Assembly (NCBI GenBank): GCA_936450465.1
Contig: OW388291.1
Location: 34,076,656 to 34,140,655 of the forward strand
Source of the DNA: Gibbula magus
Lineage: Eukaryota > Mollusca > Gastropoda > Trochida > Trochidae
DNA: 64,000 nt
Direction: 5' to 3'
Shown: positions 11,899 through 23,592 of the stretch, piece after piece
Numbering within the stretch: position 1 is the stretch's first letter
Layout: every line of letters starts with the position of its first letter
Translations under genes and position numbers: made by a program
The notes under the pieces: generated by a model
What the model was told of the DNA's origin: nothing
Databases searched by the model: none
What the model saw: the letters and a program-made list of their open reading frames with translations, nothing else

Positions 11899-14800
11899 CG
11901 GTACAGTCAGAATAAAGAAGACAATATGCTGTGAAAGCGTTAGAGTCGTAACATATCAATGCAGCAATATTGGCATCAGGAGCCATCAGAATGTTGGGAA
12001 ACGGTGCAGTCCATGAACTAGTTATGTTGCAAAGACATCAACAGAGAGGTCTGTGACATGAATGTGAAGGTGATTTCAATGCATCTCTTCCATGTAATGA
12101 TTGAGAATCACAGGAAGTGAGAGTAATAGGTGCAGAAGTGATGGAAGTCATTATTGTGAATGAAATTGTATTTAGCTTCTATCAGCAGCCTCAGCTCGGT
12201 AACGTTGGTTGATAAACCTCAGGTTGAAAGTCTCAGGTCAGAAAGTGTGGGTTGAGGAGCCTCAGGTCTGTAGCCTCCGGTGGATGACCTCAGATCTTGG
12301 ATGACCTCAGGCCTCAAGTATCGAGAGGATTTAATTATGTGGGTCTAACAAATTTGTGATTCGGTTATTGCAGATAAAATCACTCATAATTTGTAGTTAT
12401 CAGTTCCAACTGCAAAGCTCTTCCTGCTGCCTGAAGTTCTGAACTGGTTTCTGGTATAGACTGTAACATTCATAGACCAATGGAAGGACCATTGGATTGT
12501 CTTCAGTGCTCCATAAAGGAAAAGTCTGGTTAAAAGAAGTGGATCTGAAATACCTGGAATAGTCCTTGACAACAGGTATACAGTATGTGAATGTGTGAAA
12601 TAACTTGAATGTTCCCAGACCAAAGGTAAATGTTGATCTGAAATAAGTAGCACATTCCAGTACCAAAAGGTAAGAAATAACTCTGTTTTGATCTGAAGGT
12701 AACAGAATATTGTTGGATCAGTGGCAGAATGTTATTGTGTTGATTTGATTAAGTATGGAGTTGATCTGAGTTGAACTGGATAAGTATGGAGTAGACCTGA
12801 ATTGATCTGAACGAGTATGGAGTAGATCTGAGTTCATCTGAATAAGTATGGAGTAGATATGAAGCTGGAGTACCTTGAACATAGCTAGACCATGAGTCTG
12901 ACGTGTTATGTCATGGATCTAAGGTTTCAAGGTCGGATTGAGTGTCTTCTACAGCAATAGTGCGCACAAACTGTCCAATGATTCTGTGAGGTCTGCCCAC
13001 AAAAAGTCCAGTTCTAGCTCTGAGATTGTGCTCTTCCCGTAGCAGAAGAAAGATCTTTAATGACACATTTGCCAACCATCGATCAGGAGATATCATGATT
13101 AGCTAGATTTAGTTTAGCATACCATTATTCTCTGTATTAAGAAGTCTAAAAATATTGAATATAAGGAAATGTTGATGATGTAGGTTACAAGTGTAACTAC
13201 TCAGCTCTATGATATTGTAAAGAAAATATTAATTTGGTTTACATGTCAACCGATTGTAAGATGGTTTATTAACAGAATTGTTGATTTATTTATGGATTTA
13301 TTTATGAATGTTTTGTTGGCTACATCATGAAGAAAATGTCATTCAATACAGAGTTAAAAGAGTGAAAGTAATCATAACCAGCACATGAATTTTAAAAATT
13401 AATCTGATATACTAAATGGTTGCTTTATCTATTTTCATCTGTTAGTTTCCTTTGTCACAGGTAAAATAAATTGATGTCATTGTTAATTTGAGGTATCAGT
13501 TATCTTTGATTTATAATTTCCCATAGAGTATATCTTCTTACATGAGCTTGTATTTTGCAATATAACTTTATTTACATTAAATGAAGTTTAAAATTTTTGG
13601 GGAGAATACAACAATTATTTTAAAGGTAATTATTGTTTTGTAGCCTGAAATATATATTTATTCATATCTAAGAGTGAACAAAAGACTTCAATAAAAAAAT
13701 ATTTTAGTGGTAGGCTTTCTTTCCAAAAAAAAAGTCTTCTGAAATTACCTCCCTTCTTTGGCGGGAAGTAGAAATGCCACCATCTTGATTTGAATTACCA
13801 GTTGTTACCAAACACATTTGTTTTGTAAATATTATTTCATATATGATATGATATATGGAAGATATATCTATTAAATGATTATCAATCTATCCAACACTAT
13901 TTGAAGATGATTCCTGAATATTGTCAGAACAAGCTCCCAAATTAATAAATAGATGAAAATGAAAACAAAGCTGTAAATTTAATTTAAATATTTTTTTTCC
14001 ATAGAGAGCGGATTGGAAACATACTTGTTATTTGACTTGGTTCAATTTGATTTACATGAATAATGTGCATGATATAATCAAAATGCAAAAAATTCAAATT
14101 TATTTCATAATAAGATTGTCTTCTAAAACCAATAATTATTTGCTGTAGATGTTCCCAAAAAATATTGATGTTTGTAGGAAGGCAAATTTCTGTTTAATAA
14201 GAAAATCAGACAAGTTATTAATTTAGTGCACCTTCTATTATAACTAATAGCATATAAACTTAATATCTTAGCTAAGATAACATAAGTCTTAGTGATGTTT
14301 TGATATGTTTATGATATGTTACACTGAAATCAATTCTATTGCGATGTCATTTGAAATATTATAATTGTTCACTATTTAATTAGATATTGAAACAATGATT
14401 TCAGTACAATTTATGGGATTATAATGTTCACATTTTCTACATTTAGTAATACATGTACCGGTATGTAGATTAGATTTCCATAACAAAATACTCAATCTAG
14501 AATGTCAGTAGTTTTAGTCATCAACTTATCATATTGATCTGAAGAAAATATTATGTTGCGTCTTTTCGAGATCTGTTCAATTATTGTGGGTTTAGAGAGA
14601 TTTTATGAGCTCTTCTTCTAAATCACTTTTTGGAAACACAACTAAATTTTGTTCATTGTGCAGATCTGATAGGAATACTTTTGTATTGTTTGAAAAATAA
14701 ATCTTTCTGTTGATTACAATTTCCCTATGCAAAGACGGCCATTTATCTTCATGAATCGGAAGCACATTGTCAACATTTATTGAAAGACACTTGTTTATGC

Positions 14801-15534
14801 AAATATATGTATAGAGAGATATGTATACTTGTAAATATCAAATATTTTGCAAACTTTTAACTTTGACCATTTTTGTGTGTGCAATAATCAGGCTTTTATG
14901 GACAATAGCAAATTTATGAAGGAAAATAATAGAATTAGAAATAGATTTTGCTTTAATAATTGTAAAGTTATAATCTACTTAGATACCTCACAGGAGCAAA
15001 ATTCGTGGCAGCATAATTTGAATGTTGTTCTTATATTTGTTTGTGAAAATGGCCAGTTGACATGTAAAGTTGAGATTCAGGGATTAAAATTCAGAAGGTT
15101 TAAATTTTGAAGATTTGCAGATTTTGAAATATAATTAGGTTGATATTCTGGTGGTTTAAGATAAAGATGTATGATTTTACTTGAAAAATTCATAAGTATT
15201 GCTAATTATAAAATCCAGATAAAATTCAATGTTTTGGTATAGAACATTTTAAATTTATTTCTGATGAAAGGTTTATAGACAGCATGAAATTGTCTATCTG
15301 TATATAAATGTTACTAATTTTATCATATATACATATTATACATACTTAGAAATTATGCAAATTGTTGGTTATTAGCATATTTTCTCATTTCATCATTGAT
15401 CATTTGTAAAAATCATTGTATATTTCATAAGTTTGTTTGCATGAAGTTTATAAAGGGCATTTCAAAGCATTTTGAATATTTGAATCAACTGAAACTATCT
15501 GTATATTTCTAATTTGTTTAAACTTATAAATAAA
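11899..15534 (+). other. 3' UTR and downstream region of the PDZ gene
   Basis: No protein is recognisable after the stop codon. Candidate AATAAA signals occur near 13689, at 14696-14701 (followed by a T-rich stretch) and at 15529-15534 (followed by a T-rich stretch); I cannot tell which is used. The UTR also has tandem 31-bp repeats (listed separately). Confidence 0.4.
12750..12863 (+). repeat. 31-bp tandem repeat in 3' UTR
   Basis: The unit AAGTATGGAGTAGATCTGAG occurs near 12751, 12782, 12813 and 12844, a regular 31-bp spacing, with small differences between copies. Confidence 0.75.
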
Positions 15535-17029
15535 GTTTCTAGGTATCGTTTACATAAATATCCATACTGTTGTTTTTTTTAAAACAGCAATTCAAATACA
15601 TTTTATATTGAAATGTGGCAAATCATTCTTTACTCTTGAATTTTTCAATCTTTGTTATATTTTGTAAATTGTTATGCTTTACCCTACTCTCATTTCCATT
15701 GTTTACATATTTTATAATTGTATGCAATAATCATTAAATATCTATACATTATTATTAATTGTTTATACTATTTTGAATTCATGTACAGTAATTATTTACC
15801 TATTTGGGGGATAAACATGTTGATTTTCTTGTTTGACTTTTGAAACCTTCATTTTCATAACTTCTTCCTCAAACACATTGCATGAATTATCTCCATAATT
15901 TTAAAAACATCTCCCAATGTAAGATATTTTTTTTATATAAATGAAATGTTATAATTTATGAATTGAGATAAATTTAGGAAAATTTCAGGAATCTTTTGGG
16001 TTTTTTTTCTTCAAAACAAATGATATTTCTAACAACGATATCTCCTTTTGAACCTTGACATAATATTTTGAATCTTAAGAAAAATTTTGACCACAATTCC
16101 TTTTAAAATAAATTCCTTTTTTACCTCCATTTTGGTGTACATATTTTTGAATTAAAATCAATTACATGAACATACATGAAGAGTTTGATAATGTGTAATC
16201 TAATAAGTGGTAGGGGAAAATATCTATCCTTAAAATGTTTGTGGAAACAGATGAATATATACTGAGAACACAGATTATTGTCATATTTAAGAAAAATAAC
16301 ACTTTGAAAAATAAGAATAATTTGAAACAAATGTTGTTCAAATTTATAAGAGTATTTTGAAGGAAGGAAGTTTTATATGTGAAACATGATTTATTATCAC
16401 ATCACAAAACTATCATGAATAGTCATTATTGAACTGAAAGTCATCAATTGGGGAAGATTTGTCAGAATATTTTCATCATGTTTATTATTTTGTCAACAAT
16501 TTGAAGTCAATATTCAGTGGATCATTTTGTACTTTATTTATACTCTCCATTGTTCTGTCACCTCCAGCATCTTGCCTATAACCATCTCTGAGAGGGTAGA
16601 CACTTTTCTGTGGTTCATAGTGCAACTATTTTTGTAAAGAAATTATCTGTCCATTTATCAATTATATAGAAAATATAATAAAGCAATAATCCATATCCAA
16701 AGAATTGGCTTTTATTATTTTTTAACATATAATTTGCTGAAAGGCTTTGTGCTGAAATGTGACTTTGTTGGTAAAGTTCAATGATGGTGATACTCTCTGA
16801 AAAACATGTGCATTGATTTGGTCGACAAAATAGGCTCCGATACCAAGATGTCGCCTTTATGCAACAAAGGCATACTGGAATCTTGAAAATCACTTGGGAG
16901 TTATTTCAATGCTGACAATAAGAACTTCTTTTGGATATTCAGCAATTACAAGTTTTCAATGACAAGAGTGATCAGAAGATAACATATCCCACCAGTTCTA
17001 CATAAATTATAAACACATCTCAGTACTAC
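15535..17029. other. A+T-rich intergenic sequence, nothing recognised
   Basis: No ORF resembles a known protein on either strand, and I see no tandem array or terminal inverted repeat. Confidence 0.5.
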
Positions 17030-17760
17030 TACAGTAGGTGGGTAATACACATGCAGAGTTTCAGAGAGATATGATGAAGTGTTTTGAAGTTCTACTCCAC
17101 AAATGAACCTATTCCAGAACAAAGTCAAAATCCATGGTGTTTAAATGGAAACAAAGAAAAATGTATTTATTTCAGAAATCTGAAAATATCCAAAAATTCA
17201 GTTGGTGGGGAATACACATGCAAAGTTTCAGGAAGATCAACTTCCCAACACAAGGCATAACTCTTGCCAGTCTGCATTACTGGCTGATTTAAGCCTTGCA
17301 GTATTTCCCTCGCTTTGCTGTGCCAAGATAGTGGATCGCTGCACCTGAAATGCATAGTGGGCCCGGATTTCCAAGCACAGACATCTTCAGGAAATACTGC
17401 AAGGCCTAAATCAGGCAGTAATGAAGACAGGCAAGAGTTATGCCTTGCATTGGGAAGTTGCAGGAAGATATTGAGGCAGGGTTTTTCGAGTTCCGCTCTG
17501 GAAACAAACCGATTCCTGAACAAAGTTGAAATCCAACATGTTTCTATTGAAAAGGAAACAAAAATAATTCAGAAATCTATTAATATTAAAAGGCATCACT
17601 TCAGTTCTTCAGTAATACACATGTAAAGTTTCAGAAAGATCTCATGAACAGTTTTCGAGTTCTGCTCCGGACAGGAAATGATTACATGCAGACGAACAGA
17701 CAGATGAACAGACAGATGAACAAGTCATCTACTATATCTGTATTGCATACTGGTGGGATA
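17030..17760. repeat. ~168-bp core-repeat cluster, pearl-like
   Basis: Three diverged copies share AATACACATGYARAGTTTCAG, then GAGTTCYGCTCYGGA, at about 17043, 17210 and 17610. Spacing is 167 bp, and 168 bp once the MITE inserted in the second copy is subtracted. A short CAGACAGATGAA tandem follows at 17699-17725. The period matches the core repeats at 7.9-8.4 kb, but I see no hairpin ends here. Confidence 0.6.
17238..17460. mobile_element. MITE with ~71-bp inverted repeats and 9-bp target duplication
   Basis: The element begins CAACTTCCCAA and ends TTGGGAAGTTG. Its arms match for about 71 bp with few differences, so the single strand can fold into a hairpin. The 9-bp sequence CAGGAAGAT flanks it on both sides (17229-17237 and 17461-17469). 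A 9-bp duplication is typical of the Mutator/MULE superfamily. It has no coding capacity and interrupts a copy of the 168-bp repeat. Confidence 0.88.
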
Positions 17761-18314
17761 AAAATCTGCCAGTGCTACAGTCAACAAGACCTCTCGTGAC
17801 TAAGTACATTCTCCCCCTACAGAGGTCATGCACATGTGCTCATATCAATAATATTAACTCAGTTATTTTCAACCATATTGGTAATAAGTGATTAATAACA
17901 GGTGACTTGAAAGATATGACAAGAATTACCTCTACTGGGAGAGAATGCAGTCAGTTAGACTAGGACAGCTTGTGCATCTTTTGGGGGGTATTTTTATGAG
18001 TGCTTCACTTCGTAATAGACATTTTCAAGTTTATTTTACTCATTGAAGAAAATTTTTTTTTTAACTACAATGATTATTTTACAAATTATTAGTGAGCTAT
18101 TATATACAGAAGATTTTTTTCCAAATGACAACAAACAGTTGACCAGTATCAATGTTGTAACTTTTGTCACATGGATGTCTGGCCACAATTCATCCAAAGT
18201 TTTTAGAATGATGGTGGCTGTTAAATTTGTGGCAACCCTGACATCAGTTGACATTTACAGCATTTTCTAAAGGAGGCCACATAAAACAATATCTTCCTTC
18301 TTTTCTCATCTCTT
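17761..18314. other. Intergenic sequence, nothing recognised
   Basis: Short ORFs occur on both strands around 18036-18270 but show no known domain. This is the left flank of the DIRS element. Confidence 0.45.
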
Positions 18315-18532
18315 GATTCTTTTTCAGAAGGGATCCTCCTTGGGGTACTTATTGCATAAAATCCTTGATTTTAGATATATGACAGGTTGTAACTATATTT
18401 TTCCACTTTAAAAATTAGTTAAAAAACTAAAAAACTAAAAAACCGTACTTTGGGTCACCCCTCTTGAGCCTCATCCCTTGTGGTTGTCATGCAACCAAGG
18501 GCAGATAACTCTGATCTCACCACTTTTCAATC
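18315..18532 (+). repeat. DIRS left ITR, copy A
   Basis: 218 bp that match the complement of the right ITRs up to TTTTCAATC. It contains a triple CTAAAAAA motif near 18425-18442. Beyond 18532 the match to the right ITR stops. Confidence 0.85.
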
Positions 18533-19353
18533 TGTCATTTCTAGGATAAGGACACATGAAGTTTTGCTCTGATTTTTTCTGAGTTTTTCACTACTGATCC
18601 CTAAGAAAATGGCCCAAGGACAATCTGTATGTGTGGTAACTTCTACCTTGTTACAGTAGGGTCGAATGGCTTCATGTTTTTCAGTAGTAATTTCATGTTT
18701 ATTGTAACTTGCTTTCCCACATGGTGGGAAAGTCGACCCAAGATGGCGGCCATTTTTCTTTGATCAATGGTTTTTGATCAGAGTTTTTTGGTTAGATCTG
18801 GGCTTTCCACGTGTTTATTATATCATTTTAGGGTTCTAGATTCGATTTCCGTAGGTATCTCGAATCGCCCTCTGGCCTACAAGCAAATTAGTTCACATTA
18901 CATGTTCTATTTGTTTCAGTGATGATAGGGGTCTGGCCATGCTTGTTTACATTGTACTTCGCATTTGCCATTCGCCTCTGCTCATGTTATGCATGCATGT
19001 TTACATCATAAAACATCTACATTGCATTTCCCCATGTATTACGTATATATATATGATAAATTTCGTATATATTTACACATGTTAGTACATTGCCCGGTCC
19101 TTGATTGGCTATTTTGCTTCTAGCCTTTCAAGCCCTGCGGGCAGTGTAAGGGGCCTGTGTCTGTGACTGATGGCCACGACGTGTGCTTGAGATGCTTAGC
19201 ACAAGGCTTTGCTGCAGGCATTCACTCCCAAGGCCCGGGCCCGACATGGAAACACCTCAAGTTCTTCACTTAGTAAACAAGTTTCAGAAAGGTGGTAAGT
19301 TTAGGGTAAGGCTTCGGCCCCCGCCTCTGCTTCTGTGACCAAATCGGACCTCG
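18533..19353 (+). other. DIRS A untranslated leader and decayed gag start
   Basis: This non-coding stretch is repeated with few changes at 21979-22571. Near 19125-19250 the frame still shows the gag motif CGQCKG...DGHDVCLRCL, homologous to that of copy B, but it then degenerates. Confidence 0.6.
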
Positions 19354-20236
19354 ATGACTCGTCATCCGAGGCCGATTCAGTCGAGTAAGAGCGGGGGTCC
19401 TCAGCCGGGGAACTTTCCCATCCTCCCACCCCAACACAATCTAATGTACAAGCTAATACTAACCAGTTTTGATATGTCGCAATTCACCGCACTCATTACA
19501 CAGCAAATGAAGGTAATGATCGACTCGGCGGTCTCGGGGCTCCGTACGGAGTTCCGGGCCTCGAGTCGGGAGCCCGATGCTACCCAGGCAAGGGGAGAAC
19601 TCGATCTCGGCATAGTCCAAGGCACGCTTTCTCCCCGGGGTCCCCACCTCCCAGGTTCACCCCTGTGGAGCATGGAGCCCCACGCCAACACACAAACACA
19701 CCAGCACTCCCAGACACCTGGCTTCGGGCAGGTCTCGTCTGGGGGACCGCTGGCCCCGCCTAGCCTGGATCCACTCGTTGGTGTTGGTTCCAAGGCGACG
19801 GCTTCCACCTCTATCTCAGGGTACGAGGCGACTCCTGTGCTTCAGGAGCAACGACCTCTGACCCCTGCCCCCTGCCCTGTGCCCCGCGACCCCCGGCCTA
19901 GTGTCGGTGCAGTCCGGATCGCACGTGGGACCCACGAGCACCCTGCAGAGTATGGAGCCCCAGGCCTCCACAGGTGCCCAGTCCCTCCAGGCACCTGACA
20001 CCGGTCAGGTCCCGTCTGGAGGCCAGCTGGTCCTGCCTAACCTGGGACCTCTCGCTGGAGACGGTCCCCAGGCCCAGGCTTCCACCTCAAGGTATGAGGC
20101 TACCAGCTCCCAGGCTTATCCCTGTGGAGTATGGAGCCCCAGGCCTCCACAGGTACCCAGTCCCTCCAGGCACCTGACACCGGTCAGGTCCCGTCTGGAG
20201 ACCAGCTGGTCCTGCCTAAACTGGGACCTCTCGCTG
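19354..20236 (+). pseudogene. DIRS A gag remnant
   Basis: ORF 19354-19998 encodes a Pro/Gly-rich protein with the stretch FTALITQQMKVMIDSAVSGL, shared with copy B, and a QTPGFGQVSSGG block. It ends at a stop inside the first of two 179-bp minisatellite copies (about 19945 and 20126). At about 20236-20250 the sequence jumps from the minisatellite straight into the end of the RNase H region, so the reverse transcriptase is deleted in this copy. Confidence 0.7.
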
Positions 20237-21645
20237 GAGACTCGGTTTCTCCGTCCCTCCTGGAGGAGACGTGGCAGTTTTTCCTTTGGTGCGATGAAGT
20301 CGACACCACGGTCCTGCCAGTGTACTTACCCGGGGTGGACAATATCCGAGCAGACGCTCTGTCTCGCCGGATTCCCCACGAGTGGCTCCTGGATCGAGAG
20401 ATATTCGAGACTATCTCCCAGTTATACGGGTCATTCCAGGTGGATCTGTTTGCGTCAGGGACGCACTTTCAGATACCTCAGTTTTGCTCCAGGATACCCG
20501 ACACTCGGGCCCTATCCCAGGATGCATTCGAACTGGACTGGACAGACAGAGCTCTGTGGGCTTTCCCACCAGTGCCTCTGATCTCCAAGGTCCTTGCCCG
20601 TCTAGCCACTCATCCTCCGCGTCTGCTGGTGCTTCTCCCACCTCTGTGGGCAGCGCAGGCTTGGTTTCCACAGGTACTCAGGTCTCTGGCTATGCCACCT
20701 GTTCTGTTACTTCTGTCCCAGGACAGAGCCCCCCACCCCAACCCCAGGGTGCAGTGGGTGGCTTGGCCTCTGTCCGGAATCGCCTCCAAAACAGCGGTAT
20801 TCCTGCACGAGTTGCAGACACAATACTGGCTTCGAGGAGGGATTCAACGAACATTCAGTACGAAGATAGATGGGCCTGCTATTCGCGCTGGTGTGCAGAT
20901 AGGGACGTACTCGATCCCTTTTCTGCAGATCTAGTGTTGGTCCTGGAGTTCCTGCAGTCCAGATTGGATGCTGGCTTAGCCGCATCAACTGTCAGAGGTT
21001 ACTCCACGGCTATTTCAGCCTTTCACGTTCCGGTGGACGGTGCTCTTTTGGGTGCCCATCCATTGGTCCAGCGCTTCTTAGCAGGTGTGGACAGGATCCG
21101 GCCTCCTGTGAGGCGGATCAGCCCCGTGTGGGACCTTTCAATAGTCCTCGATTGGCTATCAGGGTCTAGGTTCAGGGATTTGTCTTCGCTGTCTCTCCAT
21201 CTGTTAACCTGGAAAACAGCCTTTCAAGTGGCGGTGGCGTCTGGCAGACGGGTAGGCGACATACATGCTATGTCCGCCGATCCCGGACTCACAGTCTTCC
21301 ACAGGGACAGAGTCAGTATTAGACTGCCAGATTCCTACCGACCAAAAGTGGCCCACTCTTTTCACGTGTCGGCCCAATTGAGTTACCGGCACTTAAGCAG
21401 CCGGCAGCTTCGGGCTCTCAGGCCTCGCACGATCATATTCTAGATGTGCGCAGGACCTTGAAAGCATATGTCAAAAGAACAGCCTCTATCCGTAAGGATA
21501 ATCAGCTTTTCTGCTGTTATGGTGGAGGCAAGCAGGGTTTGCCCGCCTCTAAGCAGTCGAGGGCAGTCGTGAAGTCGAAGGCGTACGCAGCGGCCCTGTC
21601 CTTTATCCCACGGTTACTTCCCTGGCTGAAGACTCCCGTGGGGTG
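20237..21645 (+). pseudogene. DIRS A RNase H tail and tyrosine recombinase
   Basis: The first frame (to 20934) gives the RNase H end (LPGVDNIRADALSRR). An overlapping frame then encodes the recombinase to 21443, including its N-terminal part ADTILASRRDS and box I Arg in SGRRVGDIHAM. A one-base shift near 21380 moves the frame; the rest (DVRRTLKAYVKR...) continues to 21646. Compared with copy B, ~70 bp around the H-x-x-R box are missing (near 21560), so the H-x-x-R motif is gone. Overlap of the RT/RNase H and recombinase ORFs is typical of DIRS. Confidence 0.75.
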
Positions 21646-21689
21646 ATCTTTTTTATGGGATTTTTTGCCCTCGTTTTCCCTCTTGCAAA

Positions 21690-21760
21690 AAAAGGGGGGG
21701 GCGCGGGGTATTTAGACCTGTAAGGCGACTGTGAGTGCGCCAGGTAATCCCCAGGTCCTT
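21690..21760 (+). other. DIRS A 3' untranslated remnant and junction with copy B
   Basis: A purine run (poly-A then poly-G) and the stretch AGGCGACTGTGAGTGCGCCA are shared with 27690-27765. Copy A then breaks off at CCAGGTCCTTGA and the left ITR of copy B begins directly. The four bases TTGA are shared at the joint. Confidence 0.7.
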
Positions 21761-21978
21761 GATTCTTTTTCAGAAGGGATCCTCCTTGGGGTACTTATTG
21801 CATAAAATCCTTGATTTTAGGTATATGACAGGTTGTAACTATATTTTTCCACTTTAAAAATTAGTTAAAAAACTAAAAAACTAAAAAACCGTACTTTGGG
21901 TCACCCCTCTTGAGCCTCATACCTTGTGGTTGTCATGCAACCAAGGGCAGATAACTCTGATCTCACCACTTTTCAATC
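21761..21978 (+). repeat. DIRS left ITR, copy B
   Basis: Near-identical direct copy of 18315-18532. It lies inside the composite, between internal copy A and internal copy B. Confidence 0.85.
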
Positions 21979-22571
21979 TGTCATTTCTAGGACAAGGACA
22001 CATGAAGTTTTGCTCTGATTTTTTCTGAGTTTTTCACTGCTGATCTCTAAGAAAATGGCCCAAAGACAATCTGTATGTGTGGTAACTTCTACCTTTTTAC
22101 AGTAGGGTCGAATGGCTTCATGTTTTCAGTAGTAATTTCATGTTTATTGTAACTTGCTTTCCCACATGGTGGGAAAGTCGACCCAAGATGGCGGCCATTT
22201 TCTTTGATCAATGTTTTTTGATCATGGATTTTTGGTTAGATCTGGGCTTTCCACGTGTTTATTATATCATTTTAGGGTTCTAGATTCGATTTCCGTAGGT
22301 ATTTCGAATCGCCCTCTGGCCTACAAGCAAATTAGTTCACATTACATGTTCTATTTGTTTCAGTGATGATAGGGGTCTGGCCATGCTTGTTTACATTGTA
22401 CTTCGCATTTGCCTTTCGCCTCTGCTCATGTTATGCATGCATGTTTACAAAAACATTTACATTGCAATTCCCCCATGTATTTAGTATATATATATTTTAA
22501 AAATATTTATATATATACACATGTTGCATGTGCACGTCTTGATTTGGCTATTTTGCTTCTAGCCTTTCAAG

Positions 22572-23592
22572 CCTTGTGCCCAATGTAAAGGGCCGGTGTC
22601 TATCACCGACGCCCATGATGAGTGCCTCAAGTGTTTGGCCTCTGACTTTCATCACCCACTCGACTGTGGGATTTGTCAGGCCTTTACCCCCAAGGCCAGA
22701 TCAAGGAGGGATGTTGACTTAAAGTTCTTCTCCGAGGCTTTGGAGAGCGGGCGGGACATCACCAAGCTTGACCCCCCGTCTAAGGCTAAAAAGGTGAAGA
22801 AGTCACCAGTTAAGAAATTAAGCGGTAAGAAGGTTAAGGCTCCGGCCTCCGCTACGGTGTCCTCGGCCAGGTCGGGTCTCGATGATTCGTCATCCGAGCC
22901 CGACTCGGTCGAGGACCAGCGGGGGTCCTCAGCCGGGGATTTCACCCACCCTCCCTCCCCTCAACAACCTAACTTACAAAGTGCTAATTTTAACCCTGTT
23001 GATATGACGCACGCAAATCATTACACAGCAAATGAAGGTCATGATTGACTCGGCGGTCTCGGGGCTCCGTACGGAGTTCCGGACCTCGAGTCATGAACCT
23101 GATGCAGCTCATGGTACCAGGGGAGATCTCGGTGTCGGACTCGTCCGAGGCACGGGGTCTCCTCGGGGCGCTCAGCTTCCGGCTCGCGAGCTGCGGAGTA
23201 TGGAGCCCCAGGTTACCATAACACAAACACACCAGCCCCCTCAGACACCTGGCTTCGGGCAGGTCTCGTCTGGGGGATCGCTGGCCCCGCCGAACCTGGT
23301 GCCGCTCGTTGGAGTAGGTTCCCAGGGTAAGGCTTCTAACCCAGGTTACGAGGCGCCGCCTGTGCTCCAGGTGCAGCGTCCTCGGACACCTGCCCCGTGC
23401 TCCGAGACCGTCGTCCCAGTGACGATGCAGTCCGGGCCGCACGCGGGACCCACGGGCGCCCTCGAGACCCAGGTCTCGGGGGGCCCACTCGAGGTCGGTC
23501 CTCAGGGTATGGGGCACCCAGCTCCCAGGTTTACCCCTGCGGAGTATGGAGCCCCAGGCTTCCACAGGTGCCCAGTCCCTCCAGGCACCTGA
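22572..23592 (+). pseudogene. DIRS B gag
   Basis: The frame opens without a visible stop before the motif CAQCKG...DAHDECLKCL...HPLDCGIC, a Cys/His cluster characteristic of DIRS gag. A Lys-rich stretch (KAKKVKKSPVKKLSGKKVK) and an acidic Ser-rich stretch follow. ORF 22596-23048 stops; the next part (from 23032, MKVMIDSAVSGL) is in another frame. Copy A reads through this point in one frame, so copy B carries a small indel near 23010. The second ORF ends at 23592 where the minisatellite starts. Confidence 0.7.

Noticed and set aside
14847..15110. 87-codon ORF downstream of the PDZ gene
   Set aside because: No known domain, no splice or promoter context, and composition like the surrounding A+T-rich UTR.
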